A program made the position numbers and the translations under genes. From Myxococcota bacterium (lineage in GTDB: Bacteria > Myxococcota > XYA12-FULL-58-9 > JASMKV01), in assembly GCA_030749035.1 (NCBI GenBank), contig JASMKV010000329.1, positions 1 to 52,753 on the forward strand: a stretch of DNA of 52,753 nt, given 5' to 3'. How positions within the stretch are numbered: the first letter of the stretch is position 1; each line of letters opens with the position of its first letter. Positions 9,209-20,110 of the stretch are shown here, piece by piece. Below the pieces are notes generated by a model. That model was not told the DNA's origin. It made no database searches and was given only the letters and a program-made list of their open reading frames with translations.

Positions 9209-12200
9209 CTAGCTGGGCTCATACGCCAACTGCGGCTCCAACCAGCGTTCAACCTCTTCGATGCGCATTTTTCGCGCTTTCGCATAGGCTTCGACTTGAT
9301 CCAACGCAATAGGGCCAACGTTAAAATAGCGTGATTTTGGATGATTAAGATAAAATCCACTGACCGAGGCTGCTGGCCACATGGATGCATGCTCCGTAAG
9401 TCGAACATCAATCTTTTTTTCTGCTCCAAGAAGGTCAAAAAGCGTAAACTTCAAAGTATGATCTGGGCATGCTGGATAACCTGGTGCGGGACGAATACCC
9501 CGATAATCTTCGGCGATTAATTGCGCATGGTCTAAATTTTCATCGGCACCAAACCCACAATCGAGGCGTGCTTGTTTATGCGCATATTCAGCAAAAGCTT
9601 CTGCCAATCGGTCGGCCAACACTTTCGCCATAATCGCAGAAAAATCATCGTGTTTCTTTTCATGATGTGCCACAAAATCATCGAGTCCATGCCCTGTCGA
9701 AACGACAAAAGCGCCTAAATAATCTCTATACCCCGAATCTTTGGGGGCCACAAAATCAGCCAAAGAATAAAAGTGTTCGGAGCGACCAAACTTTTTCTGC
9801 TGACGCAGGCAATAAAATTGGTGACTCGATACAGAACGCTCCTCATTCGTGTACACGACAATTTCTTGTTCTGACGACGCTGCGGGAAAAAAACCATAAA
9901 CACCTCGAGGCTCCAAAACATCCTGCCTGATGATTGTCTCCAGTGCCTCCTGCCCCTGCGCATAAAGCTCCTTAGCCACTTTGCCCACATCTTCTTTTGA
10001 AAAAATCTTTGGATAAATGCCCTTGAGGCCCCAAGCATGAAAAAATGGCGTCCAGTCAATATATTCTCGCAATACGGTAAGATCCACTTTTTCAAATTGG
10101 CGCACACCCAAAACTTCCGGCTTGGCAAGCTCTTGCTCTTGCCAAGGCAAGTCAAATGCATTGGCGCACGCGAAATCATATGTCACCAACTCTTCAGAAC
10201 GCCGATTTGCAAATGTCTCACGCAAACGCTCTTGATCGTTCTCGACTTCCGCGATGAAGCTCCCCCGCATCTTTGTATTCTCTAAATTTGAAAGCACACC
10301 TGCTGCCTTAGATGCATCTTGCACATACACTGTGGTATGTGCATACGCTGGTGCAATCTTAACCGCCGTATGCTTCGCACTTGTCGTCGCTCCACCAATC
10401 AATAAAGGGACCTCAAAATTTAAACGCTGCATCTCTTTAGCCACATGAACCATTTCACCCAATGATGGCGTAATCAGGCCACTCAAGCCGATAACTTTCA
10501 CATTTTCATCACGCGCTGTCTTGAGTATTTGCTCACAAGGCACCATCACGCCCAAGTCAATAATTTCGTAGCCGTTACAGGATAAAACAACCTTCACAAT
10601 ATTTTTTCCGATGTCGTGCACATCGCCTTTGACTGTCGCTAAAAGGATTTTTGTCACAGCCTGAGTTGAATCTTTATCATCCTCCATAAAGGGCTCAAGA
10701 TAAGCCACAGCGCGCTTCATCACACGTGCACTTTTAACCACCTGGGGTAAAAACATTTTTCCTGCGCCAAAGAGGTCGCCGACAACATTCATTCCTGCCA
10801 TCAATGGTCCTTCAATGATATGCAAGGGCTTCTCATATTCTTGTCGCAGCTCTTCGACATCATCAACAATATAGTCATCAATGCCATGAACCAAGGCATG
10901 CTCTACCCTCTTCGTCACATCTTCCTGGCGCCATTCTTCCGTATTTGTCTCGTCAGTCTCACTGGCTACAACCGTTTGCGCTAAATCGACAAGACGTTCT
11001 GTCGCATCGGGCCGTCGGTCAAAAATAACATCTTCAATATGCTCCTTTAAAGTCGAATCAATATCATCATAAAGGGCAAGATGGCCGGCGTTGACAATCG
11101 CCAAGTCCAACCCGGCCTGGCAAGCGTAGAATAAAAACACTGAATTCATGGCTTTACGTACTTCTTCATTACCTCGAAATGAAAAAGAAAGATTAGACAC
11201 ACCACCAATAATTTTTGCTTCAGGAAAACGCTGACTTAATTCTGCGCATGCATCAATAAAATATTTGCCATAAGCATTATGCTCTTCGATGCCAGTCGCC
11301 ACAGTCAACACATTAGGATCAAAGAGAATATCGCGACTCAAATATCCGGCTTGACAAATCAAAAGGTCATGCGCACGACTCAAAATAGAAACTTTTTCAT
11401 CGCTCGATGTGGCCTGTCCTTTCTCATCGAATGCCATCACAACAACAGCCGCACCATAGCTTTTAATAAGGCGTGCACGGCGCAAAAATTCCTCTTCACC
11501 ATCTTTCAAACTAATAGAATTAACAATACCTTTACCCTGCAAACACTTTAAGCCCTGCTCCAGGACGTTAAAATCACTCGAATCCAACATGATGGGCAAA
11601 CGGGAAATCTCTGGCTCCATCGCCACAAGATTTAAAAAGCGACGCATGGCCTGCACTGAATCGACGAGACCTTCATCCATATTAATGTCAAGAATGTTTG
11701 CACCACCACGCACCTGCTCCAACGCCACACTTAAAGCTTCTTGATAATTTTCTGTACGAATCAGTCGGGCAAATTTTCGTGATCCCGTCACATTGGTGCG
11801 TTCACCGACAACAATCAGGTTGGCCTCGGGGCTTATCGTCAGGCTTTCCAAACCGCTATAGACACTTGCTGTCTTGGGCTGGACAATGTCGCGTGGGGAA
11901 ATTGACTTCACCGCACCTGCAATCGCTTCTATATGCGCAGGCGTTGTACCACAGCAGCCCCCAACAAGATTCAAATGCCCACATTGCGCAAAGTCTTTCA
12001 AGACGCTTGCCATCTGTTCTGGTGTTTCATCGTATTCACCAAAAGCATTAGGTAATCCCGCATTAGGCACACAACCCGTTGCAATTGGTGCATTCTGAGC
12101 CAATACCTCAAGATAAGGTCGCATGGCCTCAGGGCCTAAAGCGCAATTAAGGCCCACACCCAACAATGGATAAGGACTCACCGACGTCCAAAACGCCTCC

Positions 12201-12883
12201 ATGGTTTGCCCCGATAAAGTCCGACCACTCGCATCCGTAATCGTGACCGACAACATCACAGGGACCTGCTCTTGTGAATTTCTCTGTACTTCTTCTATCG
12301 CTGCTAAGGCCGCCTTCGCGTTAAGTGTGTCAAAAATGGTTTCCACGAGAAGAATATCGACACCACCATCAATTAACCCTTTAACTTGATCAGTGTATGC
12401 GCTTTTGAGCGCATCGAAAGTTAAAGCCCGGTATTCAGGCTCCTCAACCTTGGGTGACATCGATAGTGTTATATTGGTGGGTCCAATAGAACCCGCAACC
12501 CAGCAATGCCCCTTACCAAGCTCTTTGGCCACTTCATCAGTCGCTTCTCTGGCCACCTTTGCTGCCGCAACATTGATATCATAAGCCGCATCCACCAAAT
12601 GGTAATCCCCAAGAGAAACACCATTGGCATTAAATGTATTCGTCTCAATGATATCGGCGCCTGCTCTTAAATAAGCTTGATGAATTTCTTTAAGAGCCTC
12701 AGGCTGTGTCATCGACAAGAGGTCATGACAACCCGCCACCGCCTGGGGGTGATCTGTGAAATGCTCGCCCCGATACTCTTCTTCACTAAAATTCTTTGCC
12801 TGAAGCATTGTGCCCATAGCACCATCAAGAACGAGGATACGATCAGCCAAAGCTTCCTTGAGTGCTATGTAACGGGAAATCAT
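9209..12883 (-). CDS. metH: Cobalamin-dependent methionine synthase
   Basis: A 1224-residue enzyme transferring the methyl group of 5-methyltetrahydrofolate to homocysteine through methylcobalamin. All four modules are present: an N-terminal homocysteine domain with zinc ligands Cys247, Cys310 and Cys311 (the same numbers as E. coli MetH), a pterin-binding domain (about 350-620, with [13 protein letters not shown]), a B12 domain with the DVHDIGKN motif carrying the cobalt-ligand His, and a C-terminal S-adenosylmethionine activation domain (about 900-1224). Full length implies reactivation by SAM and a reductant. The 72 bases upstream show no clear riboswitch, and the gene could be read through from the preceding glt-like operon. 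With mtnP further on, it indicates a working methionine cycle. Confidence 0.97.
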   Translation of the reverse strand: MISRYIALKEALADRILVLDGAMGTMLQAKNFSEEEYRGEHFTDHPQAVAGCHDLLSMTQPEALKEIHQAYLRAGADIIETNTFNANGVSLGDYHLVDAAYDINVAAAKVAREATDEVAKELGKGHCWVAGSIGPTNITLSMSPKVEEPEYRALTFDALKSAYTDQVKGLIDGGVDILLVETIFDTLNAKAALAAIEEVQRNSQEQVPVMLSVTITDASGRTLSGQTMEAFWTSVSPYPLLGVGLNCALGPEAMRPYLEVLAQNAPIATGCVPNAGLPNAFGEYDETPEQMASVLKDFAQCGHLNLVGGCCGTTPAHIEAIAGAVKSISPRDIVQPKTASVYSGLESLTISPEANLIVVGERTNVTGSRKFARLIRTENYQEALSVALEQVRGGANILDINMDEGLVDSVQAMRRFLNLVAMEPEISRLPIMLDSSDFNVLEQGLKCLQGKGIVNSISLKDGEEEFLRRARLIKSYGAAVVVMAFDEKGQATSSDEKVSILSRAHDLLICQAGYLSRDILFDPNVLTVATGIEEHNAYGKYFIDACAELSQRFPEAKIIGGVSNLSFSFRGNEEVRKAMNSVFLFYACQAGLDLAIVNAGHLALYDDIDSTLKEHIEDVIFDRRPDATERLVDLAQTVVASETDETNTEEWRQEDVTKRVEHALVHGIDDYIVDDVEELRQEYEKPLHIIEGPLMAGMNVVGDLFGAGKMFLPQVVKSARVMKRAVAYLEPFMEDDKDSTQAVTKILLATVKGDVHDIGKNIVKVVLSCNGYEIIDLGVMVPCEQILKTARDENVKVIGLSGLITPSLGEMVHVAKEMQRLNFEVPLLIGGATTSAKHTAVKIAPAYAHTTVYVQDASKAAGVLSNLENTKMRGSFIAEVENDQERLRETFANRRSEELVTYDFACANAFDLPWQEQELAKPEVLGVRQFEKVDLTVLREYIDWTPFFHAWGLKGIYPKIFSKEDVGKVAKELYAQGQEALETIIRQDVLEPRGVYGFFPAASSEQEIVVYTNEERSVSSHQFYCLRQQKKFGRSEHFYSLADFVAPKDSGYRDYLGAFVVSTGHGLDDFVAHHEKKHDDFSAIMAKVLADRLAEAFAEYAHKQARLDCGFGADENLDHAQLIAEDYRGIRPAPGYPACPDHTLKFTLFDLLGAEKKIDVRLTEHASMWPAASVSGFYLNHPKSRYFNVGPIALDQVEAYAKARKMRIEEVERWLEPQLAYEPS

Positions 12884-12955
12884 CGGTATGTTTTTCTATA
12901 GGCCAAGAGCTCAAAACTAAAGTCTATGCCCATGCCGAACGCAAAGAGAGCAAGC

Positions 12956-13687
12956 CTAGAAAGTGTAGCGCAAAGTAAAGGCTGCTCCAAGTGCTGGGAT
13001 ATTGGGGCCAATGACATAATAACCCGTCAATGACATACCGGCGGTAAAGTCCGTCAGCAAAGTCAAATATTTCAGATCTAATCCACCTGAAACATGTGGC
13101 GCCATCGCCGGAAGATCCGCATTTTGATCTGCCGGATCGGTTAATGCTGGGTTCATCGAGGTCAATCCGCCACCCACCTTGGGCTCCAAGGCGAAACGTT
13201 GACCGGGCCGCAGGGCTGCAACCAATTGCACGCCAATATTAAAGAGACCATAGTTTTGCTTGCCTGTTGCATAAATAGGCTGATTGTTCTCTGAAATCGC
13301 ATTTCCAGAAGCGTACCCCGTCGACATACTACCTTGCACACTAATATAGTCGTTCAAATCAACCCCTGCATTTAAGCCCAAGTAAGGCTGCACATTAGAC
13401 ATCCCACTGGCACCTGCAAAGGTCAGAAACACACCCATATCTGTGGAGAGATAATAACCGCGTTGCAATTCAAAGACGGCCAAGCGATCCTCCTCACCAA
13501 TCTCTGGTAATTCTTCATCGCCTTGAGCCTCACCTGTATCGCCATCAAGCTCTGCTTCATAATCATCAAGTCCCTCTAAGAGGTCTTCGTCTTCGGCCGC
13601 TTCCTCTGCCCATGAGACCGCCGGTACCGCAAAAGTAACCAAACACGTCACACTAAACAGAACAAATAGATTCTTCAACCACAACAT
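12956..13687 (-). CDS. Outer-membrane beta-barrel protein, GltH/NfsH position
   Basis: A 243-residue protein with a signal peptide (cleavage probably after VSWA). The mature N-terminus is a strongly acidic stretch of about 45 residues including EDLLEGLDDYE. It is followed by alternating amphipathic strands rich in Gly, Tyr and Phe, and the protein ends in RYTF, an aromatic C-terminus expected of an outer-membrane barrel. The start at 13687 lies five bases after the upstream stop, with AGGGGG as ribosome-binding site; the open frame begins earlier at 13717. It is last in the eight-gene operon, where M. xanthus has GltH/NfsH, an outer-membrane component of the gliding or spore-coat machine. Assignment rests on position and barrel character, not on a unique motif. 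Confidence 0.7.
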   Translation of the reverse strand: MLWLKNLFVLFSVTCLVTFAVPAVSWAEEAAEDEDLLEGLDDYEAELDGDTGEAQGDEELPEIGEEDRLAVFELQRGYYLSTDMGVFLTFAGASGMSNVQPYLGLNAGVDLNDYISVQGSMSTGYASGNAISENNQPIYATGKQNYGLFNIGVQLVAALRPGQRFALEPKVGGGLTSMNPALTDPADQNADLPAMAPHVSGGLDLKYLTLLTDFTAGMSLTGYYVIGPNIPALGAAFTLRYTF

Positions 13688-13692
13688 TAATC

Positions 13693-15249
13693 TTAGCCCC
13701 CTGATTTGAATATCCACGGATAGGTCACATCAACCGTGCCCCCACCTGAGCATGGTGGGAATTTAAGTCTCTTGATCACTTTAAGAATACAATTCTCAAC
13801 ATTTGCATCCCCCATTGTGGATTCACCAATTTTCGATGAGATGACGGAGCCAGTAGGGCCAATAACGAATTGACAAGCAATCTTACCTTCAAGGTTTGGA
13901 TTTCTTGGCAATTCTTTTTCGTAACAATAACGTATTTGATTGTTTACGCGCCCAATAACCCGTCCAACAACAGCTCTGGATAAGCAACCTTTGGTGATTG
14001 TTCGCCCAGGAATGACAGCATATTTACCTTTACCACGACCACCCAAATCGATGTCGCCCATGCCACCGGTACCACGTCCAGTACCGCTGCCCAAGCCACC
14101 AATACCTAAACTGTTACCACCGCCACCTGGACCTGTACCACGTGAGCCCAGACCACCGGCACCACCGGCATCGCCCATCGCCGTACCACGTAAACCACCG
14201 AGGGCATTATTGATGCCTGTCCCTAAGCCACCTGGACCAAAAATATTGGAGGCTGCACCGCCTTCACCACCCTTAAGGGCGGCAAAAATTCCTGAATCCA
14301 TAGCGATCTTACGATCCTTTTCACGTTTGTTTGGATCAACCTTGGGTGCTCCGGCAGTACTCGCCAATGCATCTTGTTTATTCTCTTCAGGCTTACCAAA
14401 CTTACCCTCATCGTCCTTATGCTTAGCGCCACCTTTAGAACCGGAAAGTTCAAACTTTTTCTTCGGTTCTGGTGCTTTTTCTGGCTCCTTCAATATCAAT
14501 TTTGCAAATCGGTTCGGATTCTTGAACAAGTCCTCTTCCAAATCGCTGGGATCGATTGGTGTTAAAAGCAATGCCAAAAGGACAAACAAATGCCCGACAA
14601 AGGAAAGGCTTAAAACTTTTGTAAAATATAAATCAAGCGTCTTCATCAACGCGGCACGAGGAAAACGTGCTGGCGCAACATATTGTAAGACAAAGGTAAG
14701 TTGATCTATCTGGATAGCCACACGGTCGTTAAGCCCAACCCTATAGCTGAATTCTTTGTAGATCTTGCCATCAAGGCCTTCCTTCTGCTCACTCGTGACT
14801 TGTTTCGCGTCAACCAGCGCATCACCGGTGGTGATTTCGCCATCCTCGGCACGCACTTCCATGCTCATGGCATCAGACCACTTGACCACAAAGCTATCAT
14901 CCCTGACGTCAAGCAGAGAAAAATGCTCTAACGGCAAGCTCTCTGCCGCAATACGGAAATCATTCTTCTTGCCATCACCGACAGTAATGATTCGAGGCTC
15001 AATATAATGCCCCACGCTCATGACCGCCTCATGCCACAAAAGCACGACTTCGAGGGCCTTTTTATCGGCACTTGGTCTATCTTCGTCAGGCAAATGGTCC
15101 TTAAATATAAAGGTCGGTATGCCCGAAGCATCACGCTCCAAATCAGGCAAATCCATCTTTATGGGGCCATGCGACTCAACGCCCCCGTCATCACCCGATC
15201 GACGTGCAAAATCCTTTGCTTCCGATGTATTTTTCTTTTCCTCACTCAT
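13693..15249 (-). CDS. gltG: GltG/NfsG-like inner-membrane protein: FHA-like, TM, TonB-like C-terminus
   Basis: A 518-residue protein, started at ATG 15249 because AAGGA lies seven bases before it (the frame opens at 15270). Residues about 65-190 look like an FHA-type beta sandwich on the cytoplasmic side. One transmembrane helix lies at about 212-231. A long Gly-rich, flexible periplasmic segment (about 300-410) follows, and the final ~100 residues are a TonB-like fold with IRYCYEKELPRNPNLEGKI and IGPTGSV, the hallmark of the AgmX/PglI C-terminal family. In M. xanthus GltG (PglI) connects the inner-membrane motor to periplasmic and outer-membrane parts. Two paired cysteines in the C-domain may form a disulfide. 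The phosphopeptide-binding residues of a true FHA domain are not evident to me. Confidence 0.85.
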   Translation of the reverse strand: MSEEKKNTSEAKDFARRSGDDGGVESHGPIKMDLPDLERDASGIPTFIFKDHLPDEDRPSADKKALEVVLLWHEAVMSVGHYIEPRIITVGDGKKNDFRIAAESLPLEHFSLLDVRDDSFVVKWSDAMSMEVRAEDGEITTGDALVDAKQVTSEQKEGLDGKIYKEFSYRVGLNDRVAIQIDQLTFVLQYVAPARFPRAALMKTLDLYFTKVLSLSFVGHLFVLLALLLTPIDPSDLEEDLFKNPNRFAKLILKEPEKAPEPKKKFELSGSKGGAKHKDDEGKFGKPEENKQDALASTAGAPKVDPNKREKDRKIAMDSGIFAALKGGEGGAASNIFGPGGLGTGINNALGGLRGTAMGDAGGAGGLGSRGTGPGGGGNSLGIGGLGSGTGRGTGGMGDIDLGGRGKGKYAVIPGRTITKGCLSRAVVGRVIGRVNNQIRYCYEKELPRNPNLEGKIACQFVIGPTGSVISSKIGESTMGDANVENCILKVIKRLKFPPCSGGGTVDVTYPWIFKSGG

Positions 15250-15293
15250 CTTTTTATCCTTCAAATGCAATCATTAGGCTATGCGGTTCTTGT

Positions 15294-15539
15294 TTAGAGA
15301 TGATCCGGAGTGGACAAAAGCTCCGGCACAAAATTCTCTCGTAACTTAATCAAAGAAGAAAAACGACTTACCTTGCGGTTCACGATGTAGGAGCCTTCCG
15401 GCTTGGTCAACTCCCCCTCAATCAAAGCTTCGGAAAAATCAATCACCGTGCGTTTTTTGTACTTCACATCATCACCGGCCAAGCCGACAGCACCATACAA
15501 AAACAAGCTTAAAAAGGCCAAATATTTTAATGCTTTCAT
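15294..15539 (-). CDS. Small secreted protein, GltF/NfsF position
   Basis: An 81-residue protein (from ATG 15539, where AAGGAG is five bases upstream; GTG 15545 and ATG 15542 are alternatives). It has an N-terminal signal peptide ending near GLAG, then a short conserved-looking core, VIDFSEALIEGELTKPEG followed by SLIKLRENF. I recall similar short proteins in myxobacterial gliding loci. The order in the operon (between lipoprotein E and TonB-like G) matches GltF/NfsF of M. xanthus. Its molecular role is unknown; a periplasmic linker or assembly factor is plausible. Confidence 0.65.
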   Translation of the reverse strand: MKALKYLAFLSLFLYGAVGLAGDDVKYKKRTVIDFSEALIEGELTKPEGSYIVNRKVSRFSSLIKLRENFVPELLSTPDHL

Positions 15540-15552
15540 CATCACTCCTTCT

Positions 15553-16830
15553 TTAACTCCAACGCGTTTCAGTGTTCAACAATAATATCGAGCTTGCAGC
15601 ATCATCGGGCTTTACCGTTTCAACATTGCCCTCGGACGGCCCCGCATCAAGAGCTTGGCCCTCGTTTTCGCCACCCTCTTGCGGCGCACCTTCATCCTGA
15701 GGCAATTCGACGGGCCCTGCTTCCTCTTCAGCCTGCATCGCCCTTATCGCATCAATTAAACCATGGACGTGATGATCTTTCGCCAGGTTTTGCTTGGACT
15801 TCTGATAGGCCTCAAAATTTTCCAAGGCGCACTTATTGTCTCTTAACTGCGCCATACAGATGTTGCCCATCGCAAAGAGGAGTTCTTTCTCTGCAGGACA
15901 CAGCGCATAAGCTCTACCAAACTGCGCCAGTGCGTCCTTGCCTTTCTGCATACCTTCCAAAGCATAGCCAAGTGCACTGCTCGTATCACAAGTAAGAACA
16001 CCGGACTTAATGGCCTTATCGTAACTTGCCGCCGCACGCCCATAATCACGCCAGCGTAAAGCAATGGCGCCTATATTCGCATGCGCGACCGCATTATCGG
16101 GTGCAAGCTTTAAGCCCTGTTCAAACTCAAAAAGGGCACGTTGCTCATTGCCTCGTCTGGCCTGCATAAGACCTAAGTTGACAAAAATGGATGCATCCTT
16201 CTCATTAAGCTTTAACGCGTTACGCAAAAATGTCTCAGCCAAAGTCAACTTGCCCATGTCCGCATAAGTCAAACCAATGGACTTTGTCGCTTCGGCATTC
16301 GTCTGGTCCTTCATCAGAACTTTCCGCGCCGTATTGATGGCTTCGATAAATTTCTTATCTAAGCGCAAAATGACTGCATAAGTATTAAGCACATCGATAT
16401 CATCAGGATGCGCTTTTAACACTGGATGCAAAACTTTTGACGCATCCCCCACGCGCCCCAAAGCCACATAAACCCGCGCCAAATTTAATGCTGAAGCAAT
16501 ATTTTCTGGTTGAGCCTTTGCCGCAGCCTCAAACAACGCTGCTGCCTCTTTCATCTCGCCATGTCTCTCCAAAGAAATGGCATGGTTCACTTTGGCTGAA
16601 ATAAGTCCTGCATCAAGGGCATACGATTTTGCAAAATATTTTGCCGCCAACGGCCAATTTGCCTCGCGCCCCGCTTTTAAGCCTTCTACAAATTTACCTT
16701 CCGCAGGAGTCTTTGCCTCCGGCAGTGGTTCAAATTTATTCTGTGTTCCGGCACACCCCCACAACATGAGAGCCAAAAACAAGCTGGCCAGTTGACCACT
16801 TTGTCGAACGATGATGTTGCTCTTTTTCAT
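15553..16830 (-). CDS. TPR lipoprotein, GltE/NfsE (AglT)-like
   Basis: A 425-residue lipoprotein with a signal peptide ending in LWGC (Cys26). At least seven consecutive TPR units span about residues 45-350 (for example AVILRLDKKFIEAINTARKV and GLMQARRGNEQRALFEFEQG), and an acidic, Gly- and Glu-rich tail of ~60 residues follows. Its ATG overlaps the stop codon of the large TPR gene as TAATG, with GGAG eight bases upstream, a sign of translational coupling. Domain type, lipidation and place in the operon match GltE (AglT)/NfsE, the lipoprotein that ties the M. xanthus periplasmic complex to the outer membrane. Confidence 0.75.
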   Translation of the reverse strand: MKKSNIIVRQSGQLASLFLALMLWGCAGTQNKFEPLPEAKTPAEGKFVEGLKAGREANWPLAAKYFAKSYALDAGLISAKVNHAISLERHGEMKEAAALFEAAAKAQPENIASALNLARVYVALGRVGDASKVLHPVLKAHPDDIDVLNTYAVILRLDKKFIEAINTARKVLMKDQTNAEATKSIGLTYADMGKLTLAETFLRNALKLNEKDASIFVNLGLMQARRGNEQRALFEFEQGLKLAPDNAVAHANIGAIALRWRDYGRAAASYDKAIKSGVLTCDTSSALGYALEGMQKGKDALAQFGRAYALCPAEKELLFAMGNICMAQLRDNKCALENFEAYQKSKQNLAKDHHVHGLIDAIRAMQAEEEAGPVELPQDEGAPQEGGENEGQALDAGPSEGNVETVKPDDAASSILLLNTETRWS

Positions 16831-19800
16831 TATCGCATCTCCACCAATTCCGGTGAGGCAAAAAGCGACTCATCGGCTATAAGTTCATATTTATGAATCG
16901 CGGGAAAGCGCCCCGGCTCATACACCGCCAAAGCCTCCTGCGTTTTCTGCAACCAATCGTTATAAAGCCCCAGGTCGTATGCCTTCGTCAGCGCATTATC
17001 ATAGGCTTCGATGGCTTTTTCTTCCAAAGGAAAGCCTTTTTCCTGCAATGCAGCTTGGTAAATAATACATTGGTCTTCAGTCAAGCGTGACGGACAAGGC
17101 GCTTCAAACAATTCGTTGGCCAAGTTCTGATAGACCCGCCCAATACGGTAAAGTGATGCGATACCATAATCACCCTGACCCAACTGTAAGACCTGAGTGT
17201 AATGACCTTGCAACTCCTCAACTTTTTTCAGTTTTTCCACAAGATTCTTTGTGATCTGCTTTTCACTGCCCGTCAAAGTAAGCGCCATATAAGTCTCATA
17301 CTCAGCCTGCAAAAGCTCAAATGATGCATGCCCAACCGCATCTAAAGCACAGGCATCGGTCTTCTTATCATCAGGGAGCGCCTTATAAACCTTCACCAGA
17401 TTTGTCCAAGTGCCTGAATCCGCACGCTGCAGCTGCACCTTCGCCTCCGCAATCTTATATTCCGCACACATAAAACGCCCTGGATCGGACTTTTTGACTT
17501 TGGCCTTATAAATCTCGTAATGCTTAATCACCACGCTATAGTTTTTTTGCTTCTCGTGAATCAAACCAATACGCCAAACGATGTCTAAGACATCCTTTTT
17601 ACTCGGGAACTCACGCACGTAGGCATCAAAATCCAAAATCGCTTCAGTGTACTGCCCGAGACCTTCACGGAAAAGCCCCGCATTGAAAAGTGCATCTGCT
17701 TTTTTAGGGCCTTTCTTGAACTGCTTGGCATAAGCCTCATAATACTTCGCCGCACGCTCAAATTCCGCCAAGCGTTCATAAAAAGAAGCCGCCAAAAACA
17801 AAGTCTTCTCACGCAAGAGATCTGGCTCTGGCAAAGATGTGCCTTCTTTTTTGGTTTTCTTAATCTCGGCTGCGCTGATTTTGAAAGACGAGTACTCATT
17901 CAAAAGCTTTTCACTGGTGTCGATAGCTCTTTGCAGCAACCCTGCCTTGTCGTAATTGATCAGCGCATTAAACAAGCCGACCATCGCATATTTACTCTTA
18001 GGAAACTCAGTGGAAAAACCGTTATAATAGTTTGCAATTTCCTTAGGAGAAGCTTTAGGCTCGAACACGAAATGGATTTCATTAAATGAAGCCCCTTCGA
18101 CCAACTCGTCAACCTTTTTCTTGAAAGCCTTATTGGCAATTAAAATCTTGTGGTCCCTAAATTTACGAGACCATTGATTCAACTGCGACCAGTCCTCACG
18201 CACATTAAACGACTGCAAAATGGACTCTGCGCCCAAGCGCGCCAACTTATCATTTGGCCAGCGGTCAATGACCTCGCCAAAACGCTCAGCGGCTTTTTCA
18301 AATTGATTGTGGATGTAGTAGAGCCGTGCACTCTTAAACTTCACCTTAACCACTTCGGCATCCTTCGGTGCAACCTCGACAAAACGGTCATAGGCTTCAG
18401 CCAAACGCAATTCATTGGCGTCTAAAGTCTTTTCGGCGTAACTTTCGCCTTTTTTGAGAACCTTTAATTTCTCAAGCTCTTTGAGCGCACCTTTCGAGCG
18501 CCCTTTCTTCGATTCTCTAATCTTTTTACCAAGTGTTTCTTTGACACCACTGACAACTTTTTCCAAAGCCAAAACGGCAGTATAAGCTGAAGGAGTCGCA
18601 AACTCTCCTTTCTTATTCGCATTGATGACTGCGGTGTACTGAATCGCCGCTTCATCAAATTGCTTTAACTCAAAAAGAATTTCCGAATAGAAGAATCGGA
18701 ATTTATAACTGTTCACCGTTTCTCTAAACTTATCGAGATACTCCTTATAAATATCCCGAGCTAACTTATACGTTGCAACATCTTTTGTGCGCTGCGCATC
18801 ACGATGCTGTTCGGTCACCAAAGAAGCCAATTCCTGCTCAACAACCTCAAAGGCCGACTCCAAAATCCGCGCATTTCCAGAATTTTTCTGCGCCCAAATA
18901 CCGTTTGGCGAATAGAGGTCAATAAGACGTCGCACTTCACGACGCACATCTTCGGTCCTGCCGAGACGGGCATATGCGGCCATAATGGATGTCTGATTCT
19001 GAGGCGCTTCCCCCGCATAGGGCGCTTTATTATTCAATCTTTGAAATGTTTGAATCTCAAGAGCCGACTTACCTTCACGATTATAAAGTCCAGCTAAACG
19101 ATGCAGATATTTATAAGCACGCTTATCACCGACTTCTTCCTCATAAAAAGTAAATGCCTCTTCAACCGCATCTAAATGCGAATAAGTACGCACCATATCT
19201 GAAAGAGATTCACTCATCAGTTGGATACGATCACGCTTACCTAATTTACTCTTACCCTTCGCAGGACTTTGCTTCTTCGCATACGCTATGACTTGTCTAA
19301 ATTTTTCAAGAGCCTTCCCGTATTCCTGCAGGTTGTAATCACACCACGCCAGTTTATAGAGCGCAAACGAATAGATACGTGCTTTTTTGGTCTTAGCTGC
19401 TTTTTTATAAGCTTTAATCGCATTACTTAACTTATTCGCGTTAAAGAAATGCTCCCCCAGCTGCAACCATGCATCCGGCACATACACAGAGCGGGGAAAT
19501 TGCTTAATCAATTTCCAATAATATCTCACACCCTTCTTCTTTTGTCCCGCTTCATAATGGGCTGTACCCAGTGTATAGAGGACTTCGTCTTTTCTCGGAT
19601 ATGTACGATATTTTTTAAGGATCTTACCATAAAGCTTTAATGCTTCGCGACGATACAAACCGCTTTGCTTAAGCTCTGGCATGTCTTCAAACTTTGGCTG
19701 ACGGCCTTTCGAACCACGTTTATGCCATGCATCCAACGCCTCGTCCCATTCCTGCATGCCACGTAAATGCAGAAATTTACTTTTTGCCCAATACATTTCA

Positions 19801-20081
19801 GCCAATCGAAAAATTAACTCCGCTTTTTGCCCACCTTCAGGAATGGTGCCCATGAGTTTTTTTAGCTTGGCGATAGCTTCGTCACGCTTTCTGTCCGCCC
19901 TGACACTCATATCCACACCATCGCTCGAGCTAAGGTCAAATTGTGCCGGTGCCGAACGTTCTTCACGTGCATTTGCTCCCGGTTCCCCGCCACCCTTCGT
20001 CATCTTGGAGGCCTGCGCATACAAAGGCAGACTTAAGAGCATCGAAGTCAGGATTGCTTTACATGTCAATTGATTTACCAT
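16830..20081 (-). CDS. Large periplasmic TPR protein, GltD/NfsD (AgmU)-like
   Basis: A 1083-residue protein with an N-terminal signal peptide (cleavage probably after LYAQA) and no later membrane segment, so periplasmic. Almost the whole length is helical repeat: TPR units are clear at about residues 90-330 (for example DEVLYTLGTAHYEAGQKKKG) and 735-900 (for example ADALFNAGLFREGLGQYTEA), with more divergent repeats between. AAGGACAAG precedes the ATG. Size, secretion signal and operon position match GltD/AgmU and NfsD, the periplasmic scaffold that decorates the helical tracks in M. xanthus. It is followed by the lipoprotein gene through a one-base stop/start overlap. Confidence 0.75.
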   Translation of the reverse strand: MVNQLTCKAILTSMLLSLPLYAQASKMTKGGGEPGANAREERSAPAQFDLSSSDGVDMSVRADRKRDEAIAKLKKLMGTIPEGGQKAELIFRLAEMYWAKSKFLHLRGMQEWDEALDAWHKRGSKGRQPKFEDMPELKQSGLYRREALKLYGKILKKYRTYPRKDEVLYTLGTAHYEAGQKKKGVRYYWKLIKQFPRSVYVPDAWLQLGEHFFNANKLSNAIKAYKKAAKTKKARIYSFALYKLAWCDYNLQEYGKALEKFRQVIAYAKKQSPAKGKSKLGKRDRIQLMSESLSDMVRTYSHLDAVEEAFTFYEEEVGDKRAYKYLHRLAGLYNREGKSALEIQTFQRLNNKAPYAGEAPQNQTSIMAAYARLGRTEDVRREVRRLIDLYSPNGIWAQKNSGNARILESAFEVVEQELASLVTEQHRDAQRTKDVATYKLARDIYKEYLDKFRETVNSYKFRFFYSEILFELKQFDEAAIQYTAVINANKKGEFATPSAYTAVLALEKVVSGVKETLGKKIRESKKGRSKGALKELEKLKVLKKGESYAEKTLDANELRLAEAYDRFVEVAPKDAEVVKVKFKSARLYYIHNQFEKAAERFGEVIDRWPNDKLARLGAESILQSFNVREDWSQLNQWSRKFRDHKILIANKAFKKKVDELVEGASFNEIHFVFEPKASPKEIANYYNGFSTEFPKSKYAMVGLFNALINYDKAGLLQRAIDTSEKLLNEYSSFKISAAEIKKTKKEGTSLPEPDLLREKTLFLAASFYERLAEFERAAKYYEAYAKQFKKGPKKADALFNAGLFREGLGQYTEAILDFDAYVREFPSKKDVLDIVWRIGLIHEKQKNYSVVIKHYEIYKAKVKKSDPGRFMCAEYKIAEAKVQLQRADSGTWTNLVKVYKALPDDKKTDACALDAVGHASFELLQAEYETYMALTLTGSEKQITKNLVEKLKKVEELQGHYTQVLQLGQGDYGIASLYRIGRVYQNLANELFEAPCPSRLTEDQCIIYQAALQEKGFPLEEKAIEAYDNALTKAYDLGLYNDWLQKTQEALAVYEPGRFPAIHKYELIADESLFASPELVEMR

Positions 20082-20110
20082 CTTGTCCTTTTCCTAACTT
20101 AAGAGAGCAC

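Noticed and set aside
12884-12955. Possible riboswitch upstream of metH
   Set aside because: Only 72 bases separate it from the previous gene and I see no cobalamin- or SAM-riboswitch elements.
13940-14704. A 254-codon open frame on the plus strand inside gltG, rich in Pro
   Set aside because: It is the antisense of the Gly-rich, low-complexity part of gltG, which leaves few stops on the other strand; no ribosome-binding site or family.
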